A program made the translations under genes and the position numbers. From the NCBI RefSeq assembly GCF_014396585.1, contig NZ_CP060717.1, forward strand, positions 434,001 through 498,000: a stretch of DNA of 64,000 nucleotides. The letters are read 5' to 3'. Origin of the DNA: Sphingomonas rhizophila. Lineage in GTDB: Bacteria; Pseudomonadota; Alphaproteobacteria; Sphingomonadales; Sphingomonadaceae. Shown here one piece after another: positions 1-9,495 of the stretch (position 1 is the stretch's first letter; each line of letters begins with the position of its first letter). The notes under the pieces were generated by a model that was not told the DNA's origin, did no database searches, and saw only the letters and a list, made by a program, of their open reading frames with translations.

Positions 1-65
1 GCGGGCCTGTAGGGGCTTGGCGTGGACAATGCCATGGCCGCGGCTCATAAGCGGCGCCGCGCCCG

Positions 66-1069
66 ATGAACGAGCAACCGCCCTCCCGAAGCAAGTTGCG
101 CACCCGGAGCCGCAAGGTGGCGCGCAAGGCCGTCCACCTCACCGCCCGCGAATATCTGCCGATGGCCGCCGCGATCGCCTTCTGGGCGGTATCGGCGCTG
201 GCGGTCGGCCATGCCGACGCGGCGCGACTGCTGTCGGCGACGGTCCTGTTGCGCGCCATCGTCATGCTGGTCGACCTTTCGACCGTGGGCCCGCTTCGCG
301 CCCGCCGCGATGCCCCCGCCGCCGTGTGGCGAAAGAGCCGCCGCAACACCTTCCTGATGCAAGGGGCGGGCCTTGCGCTGGCCCTTGCCATCGTCACGCT
401 GGCCAGCATGGCGCTGTTCGAAGCCGGACAGCAGGCGCTGGCGATGGCCCTGCCGCTGGTGGCGAACGGCCTGCCGGCTCGCGCTTACCGCGGCGCCGAT
501 ATCAATGCCACGTCGCCCTATTTCCGGCTGATCGTGTCGGGAAGCGCGCTTGCCGCTGCGCTGGCGGCGTGGGCGATGGGGGCTGGCCTGCCGGGCCTCG
601 CGGTCGCCTACGGGCTGCGCGAATGGATCGCGACGATCGTGATGAAGCTCATCCCGCGCCCGCCGGCCGAGAATGAGCGGCAGACCGACGAACCGCTGCG
701 CTTCGCCGAGGTGGCACGCAACACCGTCGTCACCAGCCGTCGCCTGCTGACCTACCGGCTGACCAAGAACATCCTCACCGTGTTCGGTCCGTTCGGCAAT
801 TTCGCCGCCCGGACCGGGCGTGGGCTGAACTGGCACAGCCGGCTGGAGCCCTACATGCCCCACCGCCGCAGCGGCTTCATCCTGTTTGCGCTGTTCACCG
901 GGGGGCGGCGATCGGGCTGGTCGTCTGGAGCGGCGAGCCGGCGGCGATGATCGCGGCTGCGGGCCTGACGCAGCTTTGCGCCATCGCCATCAACGTGCTC
1001 ATCCTGTGGCGTTACCTGCCGCGGCGGGACGATCCGGACCTCGTCATCGACGAGAGCGAGGACGAATAG
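66..1069 (+). CDS. Polytopic membrane protein of unknown family (frameshifted in this sequence)
   Basis: No family recognised. The first 30 residues are basic, followed by several hydrophobic segments rich in Ala and Leu (about residues 31-75, 95-130, 155-195), so it is an inner-membrane protein; the layout loosely recalls polysaccharide flippase-like proteins, but this is only an impression. The frame breaks in a run of six G at 900-905. With one G added it continues through another hydrophobic helix to an acidic tail and stops at 1067-1069, giving about 334 residues. Its stop lies next to the convergent tdk stop. Confidence 0.6.
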
Positions 1070-1070
1070 G

Positions 1071-1691
1071 TCAGGGCCGGCGCGACAGGCCGAGAGACAG
1101 CTGGCGGGCCTCACCCTCGCGCAGCCGTTCGAAGAAATGCTTGCGGCACAGCGCGACATAGCGGTCGTTGCCGCCGATCTCGGTCTGCGCCCCGGCGGCG
1201 ACGGCCAGCCCCTCGGCGTCGACGCGAAGGTTCATCGTCGCCTTGCGCCCGCATTCGCAGACTGCCTTCAATTCGATCAGGCTGTCGGCCAGCGCCAGCA
1301 GGGCGGCCGATCCCGGGAACAGCTGCGCCTGGAAATCGGTCCGCAGGCCGTAGCACAGCACGGGAATGCCAATCTCGTCGGCGACGCGGGTGAGCTGCAG
1401 CACATGGCCGGTCGTCAGGAACTGCGCCTCGTCGACCAGCACGCAATCGAGCGGACGCTGCTTGATCTCATCGCCGATCGCCTGGAACAGGTCGATGTCG
1501 GGGGCGAACCGGTGCGCATCGGTGGCGAGGCCAATGCGAGAGCCGATAACGCCGTCACCCTGCCGATCATCGAGCGCCGCGGTCCACAGCATCGTGCCCA
1601 TGCCGCGCTCACGATAGTTGAAGTCGGCTTGCAGCAGCGTCGTCGATTTTCCCGCGTTCATCGCCGCGTAGTAGAAATAGAGTTTGGCCAT
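1071..1691 (-). CDS. tdk: Thymidine kinase (type II)
   Basis: Phosphorylates thymidine to dTMP with ATP in the pyrimidine salvage pathway, in the cytosol. The 206-residue product has the P-loop MNAGKST at residues 11-17, the Walker B-like VDEAQF near 86-91, and zinc ligands C145/C147 and C182/H185, all typical of the small bacterial TK. The ATG at 1689-1691 overlaps the stop of the upstream GNAT gene (ATGA) and is preferred over an in-frame start five codons earlier, which lies inside that gene. It is the last gene of the rimP-nusA-infB-rbfA block, which points to co-transcription. Confidence 0.95.
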   Translation of the reverse strand: MAKLYFYYAAMNAGKSTTLLQADFNYRERGMGTMLWTAALDDRQGDGVIGSRIGLATDAHRFAPDIDLFQAIGDEIKQRPLDCVLVDEAQFLTTGHVLQLTRVADEIGIPVLCYGLRTDFQAQLFPGSAALLALADSLIELKAVCECGRKATMNLRVDAEGLAVAAGAQTEIGGNDRYVALCRKHFFERLREGEARQLSLGLSRRP

Positions 1692-2227
1692 CAGCGCGCC
1701 TCCCACTCGTCGCGCAGGATCGAGAACAGCACCGTGTCGCGGACATGGCCGGTCCAGGTGATGCGGTCGGCGCGCATGACGCCCTCACGCACCGCGCCCA
1801 GCTTGGTCATCGCCGCCTGGCTCCGGGCGTTGCGCGCGTCGACTCGGAACTCGATCCGGCGGTATCCGCAGTCGAAGGCGCGGCGCATCATCATGTCCTT
1901 GATCCGGCGGTTGATGCCGGTGCCGCGATAGCGCGGACGGTAATAGGTATTGCCGATCTCCAGCACGCCGCGGGCTTCGTCGATGCCGAGGAAGCAGCTC
2001 ATTCCGATCGTCTCGCCATCCGCATCGAACAGCACGAAGCGCACCCACGGCAGGGCCATGATCTTGTCGAAGCTGGCGTCGAACGCCTCGCGACCGAAAT
2101 TGGTCGCGTAGATTTCCCAAATTTCCGGGTCTTCGGCGCAGGCGGCTTTCAACGCCGGGCGATGCGCCTCGGTCATCGGCACCGCACGAACGCCATCACC
2201 TTCGATCGGCGCGGCAAGGCCGCTCAT
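1691..2227 (-). CDS. GNAT family N-acetyltransferase (RimJ/RimL type)
   Basis: A 178-residue acetyl-CoA-dependent acetyltransferase; substrate unknown. The family signature is visible as the acetyl-CoA pyrophosphate loop region ([13 protein letters not shown], about residues 96-108) followed by the [23 protein letters not shown] segment found in RimJ/RimL-type enzymes. Its start overlaps the rbfA stop by four bases and its stop overlaps the tdk start, so the three genes are probably translationally coupled. Whether it modifies a ribosomal protein, as the neighbours might suggest, cannot be told from the sequence. Confidence 0.85.
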   Translation of the reverse strand: MSGLAAPIEGDGVRAVPMTEAHRPALKAACAEDPEIWEIYATNFGREAFDASFDKIMALPWVRFVLFDADGETIGMSCFLGIDEARGVLEIGNTYYRPRYRGTGINRRIKDMMMRRAFDCGYRRIEFRVDARNARSQAAMTKLGAVREGVMRADRITWTGHVRDTVLFSILRDEWEAR

Positions 2228-2627
2228 TCGGCCTCATCGTCCAGGTCCTGCGCCACATGCTCACTGCGAAGGATCTGGTCGATCTTGCCGCCTTCGTCGA
2301 AGCTCTCGTCGACCAGGAACTTGAGGCGCGCGGCATATTTCATGCTCACGCGCTGGGCGACCTCGCGCTGCAGATAGGCGGTGTTGGTGCGCAGCGCCTT
2401 CAGCACGACCGCCTCGTCCTGGCCGAGCAGCGGTTTCACGAACACGGTCGCGTGGCGAAGGTCGGGCGACATGCGCACCTCTGTGACGCTGACGAGATGG
2501 CTTTGCAGCGTGTCGTCGTGGACATCGCCCCGCTGCAGGATGTCGCTCAGGATGTGACGCACCTGCTCGCCAACGCGCAGCAATCGGACGCTGCGTCCTT
2601 CGGGGAGGTGTCGTTATGCCGGGCCAT
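2224..2627 (-). CDS. rbfA: 30S ribosome-binding factor A (N-terminus frameshifted)
   Basis: RbfA binds 16S rRNA during late 30S assembly and cold adaptation. The continuous frame from 2583 (TTG) encodes the KH-like core beginning [10 protein letters not shown] and the segment [17 protein letters not shown]. Sphingomonad RbfA, as I recall it, begins MARH followed by a short Ser/Pro stretch. That start is here as an ATG at 2625-2627, but it is out of frame with the core because of a G4 run at 2602-2605 (C4 on the coding strand). One added base joins [15 protein letters not shown] to the core, giving 134 residues. The C-terminal acidic tail is normal. Confidence 0.88.
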
Positions 2628-2653
2628 TGAGGTTTTCTAACTCCAAGATCGGG

Positions 2654-3349
2654 TTACGTCTTCCGCCGGAAAACGCAGTCGAATTCGACCGCGCTGGCGG
2701 GATCGTCGGGCAGGCTGTTGACCATGTGGAACTGCGCCGGGCTGAATCCCATGCCGTCAAGCTCGACGATCGCCTCTGGGAAGGTCCAGACACCTTCATA
2801 AAGCCGCTCGACCGGGATCTCGAGCTGAACGCCGGCGCAGCTCTTCAACAGTTTGCCCGCGCCATCAAGCACCGCCTTCTCGAACCCCTGGGTGTCGATC
2901 TTGAGGAAGATCGCCCTCGCGTCGTTCCCCTTGAGCGTCGAATCCAGAGTTACCAGCGGCACCCGCTCGACATGCACCTTTTCCAGCGACCGGTAGTTCG
3001 CGGCGCCATAGTCAGACGCGGGAAGGATGGAGCTGAACACGTCGTTGCGGGTGACGTTGACCGTCGCCTCGCCCTTCCTGGCGCCAACCGCCGCCCGGGT
3101 GGTCGTCCAGTTTCCGTCGGCCTTGGCGATGGCCGACAGGTCGTCATAGGCGGCGGCGACCGGTTCGAACGACCAGATGCGGCCGCGATAGCCGCGCTCA
3201 CGGAGCATCGTGCCATACTGGCCGCGGTTGGCGCCGACATCGAGCACCAGGTCGACCTTGCGATGGTCGAGGAAGCGGCGGAGACCCGGTTCGTTGTGGA
3301 TCTCCGCGCCGAAGCGATAGGCGATGTCGTGAACCAGCCTTTTAAACAT
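2654..3349 (-). CDS. FkbM family SAM-dependent methyltransferase
   Basis: A 231-residue O-methyltransferase-like protein. The SAM-binding motif I LDVGANRGQYG is at residues 36-46, SFEPV follows near 60, and KIDTQGFE, the FkbM hallmark, lies near 150. FkbM-type enzymes methylate hydroxyls on natural products or glycans; this substrate is unknown. It sits between infB and rbfA, genes that are normally adjacent, with 158 bases separating it from infB and 26 from rbfA. A role in translation is not implied; it looks like an inserted passenger of the operon. Confidence 0.9.
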   Translation of the reverse strand: MFKRLVHDIAYRFGAEIHNEPGLRRFLDHRKVDLVLDVGANRGQYGTMLRERGYRGRIWSFEPVAAAYDDLSAIAKADGNWTTTRAAVGARKGEATVNVTRNDVFSSILPASDYGAANYRSLEKVHVERVPLVTLDSTLKGNDARAIFLKIDTQGFEKAVLDGAGKLLKSCAGVQLEIPVERLYEGVWTFPEAIVELDGMGFSPAQFHMVNSLPDDPASAVEFDCVFRRKT

Positions 3350-3507
3350 CGTCCCGCCTTATTGGCCTTGCCCGAAAATAATGGGCACAAGCACGATCGC
3401 CAGGCAGCTGGCGGCCAGCCACAAGCAACCCAGGTCGCCAAGGCAACCGATGAAGACTTCCGCGCAGCCTTGGCGCTCGCGGACCTGTTCGTCGGTTGGC
3501 CCGTCCG

Positions 3508-6017
3508 TCACAGCGTGCGTGCGCGCTCTTCCGTCTCGAAGACTTCAAGCATGTCGCCCGGCTTGATGTCGTTGGTGTCGGCCAGGAGGACGCCGCACTC
3601 GGTGCCCGCGACCACTTCGGATACGTCGTCCTTGAAGCGGCGAAGCGACGAGATGGTCGTGCGGCTGACGATGACGTCCTCGCGGGTGAGGCGGGCGTTG
3701 AGACCCTTGCGGATCGCGCCTTCCAGCACCAGCAGGCCGGCGGCCTTGTCGCGCTTGCCGGCCGGGAAGACTTCCTGGACCTTGGCGCGGCCGACGACGG
3801 TCTCAATAACTTCCGGACCAAGCTCACCCGCCATCGCCGACTTCACCCAGTCGGTGAGGTGGTAGATGACGTCGTAGTAGCGAAGCTCGACCTTGTTGCG
3901 GTCCGACGCCTCGCGCGCTTTGGCGTTGGGACGGACGTTGAAGCCGATGATCGGCGCTCCCGTCGAGGCGGCCAGCGTCACGTCGCTTTCGGTGATCGCA
4001 CCGACGCCCGAATGCAGCACGCGGACGCGGATCTCGTCGGTCGAGATCTTGTTGACCGCGCTGACGATCGCTTCGGCCGAGCCCTGCACGTCGGCCTTGA
4101 TGACCAGCGGGAATTCGATGGTCGTCGAGGCGCGGTTGGCGAACATGTTCTCCAGGCTGAGCGGTGCCGAGGTGGTGCGCTTCTTGTCGAGCACGCCCTG
4201 GCGATAGGCGGCGACTTCGCGGGCGCGCGCCTCGTTCTCGACCACGGTCAGCTGGTCGCCCGCCGATGGCACGGCGCCCAGGCCGAGCACCTCGACCGGG
4301 AACGACGGACCGGCTTCCTTAACCTGCCGGCCATGGTCGTCGAGCATGGCGCGGACCTTGCCCGACGCGGCGCCGACGACGATGACGTCGCCAACGCGAA
4401 GCGTGCCGCGCTGCACCAGCACGGTCGCCAGCGGGCCGCGGCCCTTGTCGAGCTTGGCCTCGACCACCGTCGCTTCCGCGGCGCGGTCGGGGTTGGCCTT
4501 CAGCTCCAGTATTTCGGCCTGCAGGTTGATGGCGTCGATCAGCCCTTCGAGGTTGGTTTTCTTCAGCGCCGACACCTCGACGTCCTGGACGTCGCCGCCC
4601 AGCTGTTCGACGACGATCTCGTGCTGCAGCAATTCTTCGCGGACTCGCTGCGGCTTGGCTTCCGGCTTGTCGATCTTGTTGATCGCCACGATCATCGGCA
4701 CGCCGGCCGCCTTCGTGTGGTTGATCGCCTCGACCGTCTGCGGCTTCAGGCCATCGTCGGCGGCGACGACCAGCACGACGATGTCGGTGACGTTGGCGCC
4801 GCGGGCGCGCATTTCGCTGAACGCTTCGTGGCCCGGCGTGTCGAGGAAGGTGACCTTCGACTTGTCCTTCAGCGCGACCTGGTAGGCGCCGATGTGCTGG
4901 GTGATGCCGCCGGCTTCGCCCGACTGCACCGATGCGCCGCGAATGGCGTCGAGCAGCGAGGTCTTGCCGTGGTCGACGTGGCCCATGATGGTCACGACCG
5001 GCGGGCGGGTCTGCAGGGTTTCGTCCGCATCGACGTCGCTGGCGCTGTCGATGTCGATATCGCTTTCGCTGACACGCTTGATGTTGTGGCCGAACTCGGT
5101 GACCAGGAGCTCGGCGGTGTCTTGGTCGATCGTCTGGTTGACGGTGACCATCATACCCATCTTGAACAGCGACTTGACCAGGTCCGCAGCCTTTTCGGCC
5201 ATGCGGTTGGCGAGTTCGCCGACGGTGATGCTTTCCGGGACGACGACGTCACGGACCTGCTTTACCGACGGCCCGGCGCTCATGTGGGCGCGCTTTTCCT
5301 TTTCGCGCGCACGGCGGAGCGCGGCGAGGCTGCGAGCGCGGCTGTCGTCCTCACCCGACAGGGCGCGGCTGACGGTCAGCTTGCCCGAATGGCGGCGGTC
5401 GTCGCGGCCGCGGTTCTGGCCCGGACGGGCCGGCTCCGGACGGCGCGGCGCAGGCGCGGAGGCCGGACGCGTAAAGCGGCGCTCTTCCTCGGCGCCAGCG
5501 GCAGCCGTGGCCGGTGCCTCGGGGCGGGCGCGGGGGCGTTCTTCGCTTCCTCGGCCAGGCGCGCGGCTTCGGCCGCGGCGGCTTCCTCGGCCTTGCGGTT
5601 TTCCTCGGCGCGGCGCTTTTCTTCCTCGGACTGCTCCTGCCTGGAGCGGTCTTCGCGGCGGCGGGCCTCTTCCAGGCTCGCCATGCGCGCTTCCTCGGCC
5701 TCGCGCAGCAAGCGCTCCTGCATTTCCTTGCGGGCGGCGATATCGTCGACCGGGCGGCGCGGCGCGGGCTTGGGCTCGGGCGCCACCGGCTTCGGCGCGG
5801 GCGCGGGCGCGGGCGCGGCGGCCTCTACCTTGGGCTCGGGCGCGGCGGCGGGCGCTTCGCCGGGCTTGCCCAGGATGCGGCGCTTCTTGACCTCGACCAC
5901 CACGGTGTTCGAGCGGCCATGGCTGAAGCTCTGCTTCACCTTGCCGGTCTCGACCGTGCGCTTGAGGCCCAGCGGCGGCCGGGTACCAAGCTTGGGCTTG
6001 TCGCTCTGGTCGGTCAT
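3508..6017 (-). CDS. infB: Translation initiation factor IF-2 (frameshifted)
   Basis: GTPase that places initiator tRNA on the 30S subunit and promotes subunit joining. The N-terminal part (ATG at 6015-6017) is basic, then Ala/Pro/Glu-rich with a predicted coiled coil (repeated EEARR/EEKRR). The conserved part carries the G1 motif [10 protein letters not shown]3 DTPGHEAF, G4 NKIDKP, and domains II-IV ending near EERARTL. The two parts are out of frame because of a G4 run at 5521-5524 (C4 on the coding strand). One base restores about 836 residues. The start overlaps the ylxR stop by four bases. Confidence 0.96.
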
Positions 6018-6733
6018 GCGTTTCCTTCGTTCTTCGTCAAGTCGGCCGGGCGCGAGCCGCCATCGGAGGCGCGCTCTAACCCAGCGAGGGGATCAATGAA
6101 AGCTTGCCACCGGTCGATGGCATGGCGGACCCGCCGGGCGGCGGCGGGATCGGTCAGCGCGCAATGTACCACATTTTCGCGCCCAAGCGCCATCGACAAG
6201 ATGGTGCGTCCTTCGGGAAAAACCACTCCCTGCGGCTCGCCGCCGCCGACGCGCCATGCCTGGTCGAGGCGGCGATTGCCGTCCTCACCCGCATCGGCGG
6301 CGTGGATCAGGAGGTGAACCTTACCCTGGCGCGCGGCCTGCTCAACCCGCTCGGCGCCGTTGACCAGCGTCCCGCTGCGCGCCTCTAGGCCAAGCCGGTC
6401 GAGCGCCGCCTGGCGAAGCGCGGTCTCGACCAGCGCGCCAAGGTCGGCGGGGACGGTGACGCCCTGCGACTTGAACGCCCGGTTGAGCGCGCCGCGAAGC
6501 TTGCCCTTGGCATTCGCCTCGTCGAGCTCGGCCCGGCCGACGCCGATCCACGCACCGCGGCCCGGCGCTCGGGCGCGAACGTCGGGGGCGACGACGCCGT
6601 CGGGGGACAGCGCGAGGCGGATCAGCTGGTCCTTGGGGCGGCAGGCGCGGGTCAGCACGCAGGTCCGTTCCGGACCCGCGCCTTCAACCACGTCGCTGTC
6701 GGCGACTAGCGGATCATTGCGAGGATTCCGCAT
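6014..6733 (-). CDS. ylxR: YlxR/DUF448 RNA-binding protein with L7Ae-like tail
   Basis: A 239-residue protein. Residues about 18-100 form the YlxR (DUF448) fold with the signature [20 protein letters not shown] and PGRGAWI; the second half resembles the L7Ae-like extension common in alphaproteobacteria. YlxR has been linked to RNase P regulation in Bacillus (RnpM); its role in alphaproteobacteria is less clear. It lies between nusA and infB, as in most bacteria, overlapping nusA by 20 bases and infB by 4, so it is co-transcribed with them. Confidence 0.9.
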   Translation of the reverse strand: MRNPRNDPLVADSDVVEGAGPERTCVLTRACRPKDQLIRLALSPDGVVAPDVRARAPGRGAWIGVGRAELDEANAKGKLRGALNRAFKSQGVTVPADLGALVETALRQAALDRLGLEARSGTLVNGAERVEQAARQGKVHLLIHAADAGEDGNRRLDQAWRVGGGEPQGVVFPEGRTILSMALGRENVVHCALTDPAAARRVRHAIDRWQAFIDPLAGLERASDGGSRPADLTKNEGNA

Positions 6734-8341
6734 CGGCGGCCTCCTCGTTGTCGGCGGCGGGTTCGTCCTCGAACCAGTGCGCGCGCGCGGCCATGATGAT
6801 CTCGTTGCCCTGCTCTTCGCTGAGGCCGTACTCGGCGAGCACGCCGGCCTTGTCCTCGGCCCGCTTGGGCGCGTCGGCGCGGCGGCGCGGCTCGACGCGC
6901 TTCTTCTGGATCAGCTCGTCGGTGGCGAGGTCGGCGAGGTCGTCGAGCGTCAGGATGCCGGCCTTGCCCAGCGTGACCAGCATCGCTTCGGTCATGTAGG
7001 GCAGCTCGGCCAGCGCGTCGTCGACGCCCATGGCGCGGCGTTCCTCGCGGGCAGCGGCCTCGCGGCGTTCCAGCGCTTCGCCGGCGCGGCTCTGCAACTC
7101 GCCCGCGATGTCATCGTCCAGACCCTCGATCGAGGCGATTTCGTCGGCTTCGACGTAGGCGACTTCCTCCAGGCTGGTGAATCCTTCGGCGACCAGCAGC
7201 TGGGCCAGAGTCTCGTCGACGTCGAGCTCGTTCTGGAACATCTCGGAACGCTCGACGAACTCGCGCTGGCGCTTTTCGGAAGCGTCGGCCTCGGTCAGGA
7301 TGTCGATCTGCGACGCGGTTAGCTGCGACGCGAGGCGGACGTTCTGGCCGCGGCGGCCGATGGCCAGGCTCAGCTGGTCGTCGGGGACGACGACCTCGAT
7401 GCGGCTTTCTTCCTCGTCAATGACGACGCGGCTGACGGTCGCGGGCTGGAGCGCGTTGACGACGAAGGTCGCGGTGTCCTCGCTCCACGGGATGATGTCG
7501 ATCTTTTCGCCCTGCAATTCCTGGACGACCGCCTGGACGCGGCTGCCCTTCATGCCGACGCAGGCGCCGACCGGGTCGATCGAGCTGTCGTAGCTGATGA
7601 CGCCGATCTTGGCGCGGCTGCCCGGGTCACGGGCGGCGGCCTTGATCTCGATGATGCCGTCGTAGATTTCCGGCACTTCCTGCGCGAACAGCTTCTTCAT
7701 GAACTCCGGATGGGCGCGCGACAGGAAGATCTGCGGCCCGCGCACTTCGCGGCGGACCGCCATGATCAGGCTGCGGATACGGTCGCCGACGCGGACCATT
7801 TCGCGCGGGATCTGCTGGTCGCGGCGGATGACGCCCTCGGCGCGGCCAAGATCGACGACGACGTGGCCGAACTCGACCCGCTTGACGACGCCGGTGATGA
7901 CCTCGTTGGCGCGATCCTTGAATTCCTCATACTGGCGCTCGCGCTCGGCGTCGCGGACCTTCTGGAAAATGACCTGCTTGGCGGCCTGGGCGGCGATGCG
8001 GCCGAATTCGATCGGGGCAGGGGATCGACGATGAAGTCGCCCAGCGCGGCACCCTTCTGAAGCTTCTCCGCGCCCTTCAGGTCGACCTGCTTGAAGTGAT
8101 CGTCGACTTCCTCGACCACCTCCAGCACGCGCCACAGGCGAAGATCGCCGGTGTTCGGGTCAAGCTTGGCGCGAATGTCGTTCTCGGCGCCGTAGCGGGC
8201 ACGGGCGGCGCGCTGGATGGCGTCTTCCATCGCCTCGATGACGATGCCGCGGTCGATCAGCTTTTCGCGCGCGACGGAGTCGGCGATGGCGAGCAGCTCG
8301 GCCTTGTTGGCGGTGGCGGCAGCAGGTGCGGCAGTGGCCAT
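6714..8341 (-). CDS. nusA: Transcription termination/antitermination factor NusA (frameshifted)
   Basis: Binds RNA polymerase and nascent RNA to control pausing, termination and antitermination. In order: N-terminal RNAP-binding domain (from MATAAPAAATANKAELL), S1 domain (near VITGVVKRVEFGHVVVDLG), two KH domains (GACVGMKGSRV, AIGRRGQNVRLA), then acidic C-terminal repeats. The frame breaks in a G4 run at 8014-8017 (C4 on the coding strand). One extra C reads IVDPLPPIEFGRIAAQ, as in the family, giving about 542 residues. It lies two bases after rimP. Confidence 0.95.
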
Positions 8342-8342
8342 C

Positions 8343-8870
8343 TTAGTCTTCCTCTGTCTCGAAAATTTCTTCGGCGCCGTCGGTGCTGAGCGGCGCGGTG
8401 GCGTTGATGAGCTTGTCGGTCAAGACCAGCTTGGCCGACGCGATGTTGGCGAAATCGACGGTGCGTTCGCCCATGGTGGTGGCGACGCGGATGGTGTCGC
8501 CGTCGATGCCCTCGATGATGCCGGAAACCTGCTTGGCGCCGTCGACCGGCTGCTCGAAGCGGATGCGCGCTTCATGGCCTGCCCAGTCGGCATAGTCGGC
8601 GCGGCGGGTCAGCGGCCGGTCGATGCCCGGCGAGCTGACTTCCAGGCGATAGGCCTCCTCGATCGGATCGGCCTCGTCCAGGATGTCCGACAGCTTGCGC
8701 GACAGGTCGGCGCAATCGTCGATGTGCAGCTGACGCGTATCGGGCCGTTCGGCCATCACCTGCAGCGTCGGGTCGGACTTGCCGCCGATCATCGCCACGC
8801 GCACCAGCTCGAACCCCAGTTCCTTGACGGCGGGTTCGATCAGTCGGGCGATGGCAGCGGTGTCGGTCAA
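8343..8870 (-). CDS. rimP: Ribosome maturation factor RimP
   Basis: RimP assists 30S maturation. The conserved block AYRLEVSSPGIDRPLT is present, with the C-terminal SH3-like domain after it and an acidic end (EEIFETEED). I choose the TTG at 8868-8870 as the start: GAGGA lies just upstream (8876-8880), and it gives a 175-residue protein beginning near TDTAAIARLIEPAVKELGFEL, as in relatives. A longer frame starting at 8963 adds 31 residues that look unlike the family. It is the first gene of the operon running down to tdk. Confidence 0.92.
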   Translation of the reverse strand: MTDTAAIARLIEPAVKELGFELVRVAMIGGKSDPTLQVMAERPDTRQLHIDDCADLSRKLSDILDEADPIEEAYRLEVSSPGIDRPLTRRADYADWAGHEARIRFEQPVDGAKQVSGIIEGIDGDTIRVATTMGERTVDFANIASAKLVLTDKLINATAPLSTDGAEEIFETEED

Positions 8871-9000
8871 ACAGGTCCTCGATGAAATCCAGCAGCTCCC
8901 GTTGCCGGACCGACCCCGGCCCGGCCCCAACGTCTTGACGATGTCGAGGAGAGTGAGGGCCATATAGGCCTCGGCAAGGGGAGTCGCAAGCGCGAAGAGT

Positions 9001-9495
9001 CTAGCGGCCCAGCGCCCGGTCCTCGGCGCGAATCCGGACGGTCAGGATCGCGGCGTTCAAGAGGCTGAACAATAACGCGAGCTGCCACAGGCCGAACACC
9101 AGCGGCAGCACGGCGATCTCGCCGATGACGACGAAATAGTTGGGGTGGTGGAGGAAGCGATAGGGTCCGCGCGCGACCAGCGTTTCGCCGGGCACGACGA
9201 TGATCCGGGTCGTCCAACGCGGCCCGAGGGTCTGCAACGTCCAGACGCGTATCACCTGCAAAAGGCCAAACAGGACGAGCAACGGAATCGAGATCGGCTC
9301 GCCCGGCGCCAACCACCACAGCGCCGCGAGCCACGACGCGTGCAGCGCGACGATGAAGGGGTAATGCCCCGGCGCGACCTCGCGGCCACCACGCGCCAGC
9401 AGGCCCTGCGTGTTGGCGCGGGCGATGGGTAGCTCCACCAGCCGCTGCAGCGTGACGAAGCCGAGGATGGCAATATGCGGCCAGAGGGGGGTCAT
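9001..9495 (-). CDS. ICMT-like membrane methyltransferase partner of the polyketide synthase
   Basis: A 164-residue integral membrane protein of the isoprenylcysteine carboxyl methyltransferase-like family, with four to five hydrophobic segments and the conserved C-terminal GPYRFLHHPNYFVV signature (about residues 110-123). In Bacillus (BpsB) and Streptomyces (SrsB), such proteins O-methylate the products of an adjacent type III polyketide synthase. Here the start overlaps the stop of a type III synthase gene by four bases, so I infer the same role. No protein prenylation context is seen. Confidence 0.85.
   Translation of the reverse strand: MTPLWPHIAILGFVTLQRLVELPIARANTQGLLARGGREVAPGHYPFIVALHASWLAALWWLAPGEPISIPLLVLFGLLQVIRVWTLQTLGPRWTTRIIVVPGETLVARGPYRFLHHPNYFVVIGEIAVLPLVFGLWQLALLFSLLNAAILTVRIRAEDRALGR

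Noticed and set aside
5521..5524. Programmed frameshifting or split genes as the explanation for infB, nusA, valS and others
   Set aside because: No slippery heptamers or downstream structures are shared, and the same defect appears in 16 unrelated genes, always as one missing G or C.
3496..6099. Long open frame (867 codons) on the plus strand opposite infB
   Set aside because: It is antisense to a clear infB and has the biased composition typical of GC-rich shadow frames. No domain is visible.
8871..8963. Extended rimP start, or a small leader ORF (MALTLLDIVKTLG) ahead of it
   Set aside because: The 31 extra residues are unlike the RimP family, and the TTG at 8870 has a good ribosome-binding site. 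A leader peptide cannot be excluded but nothing supports it.
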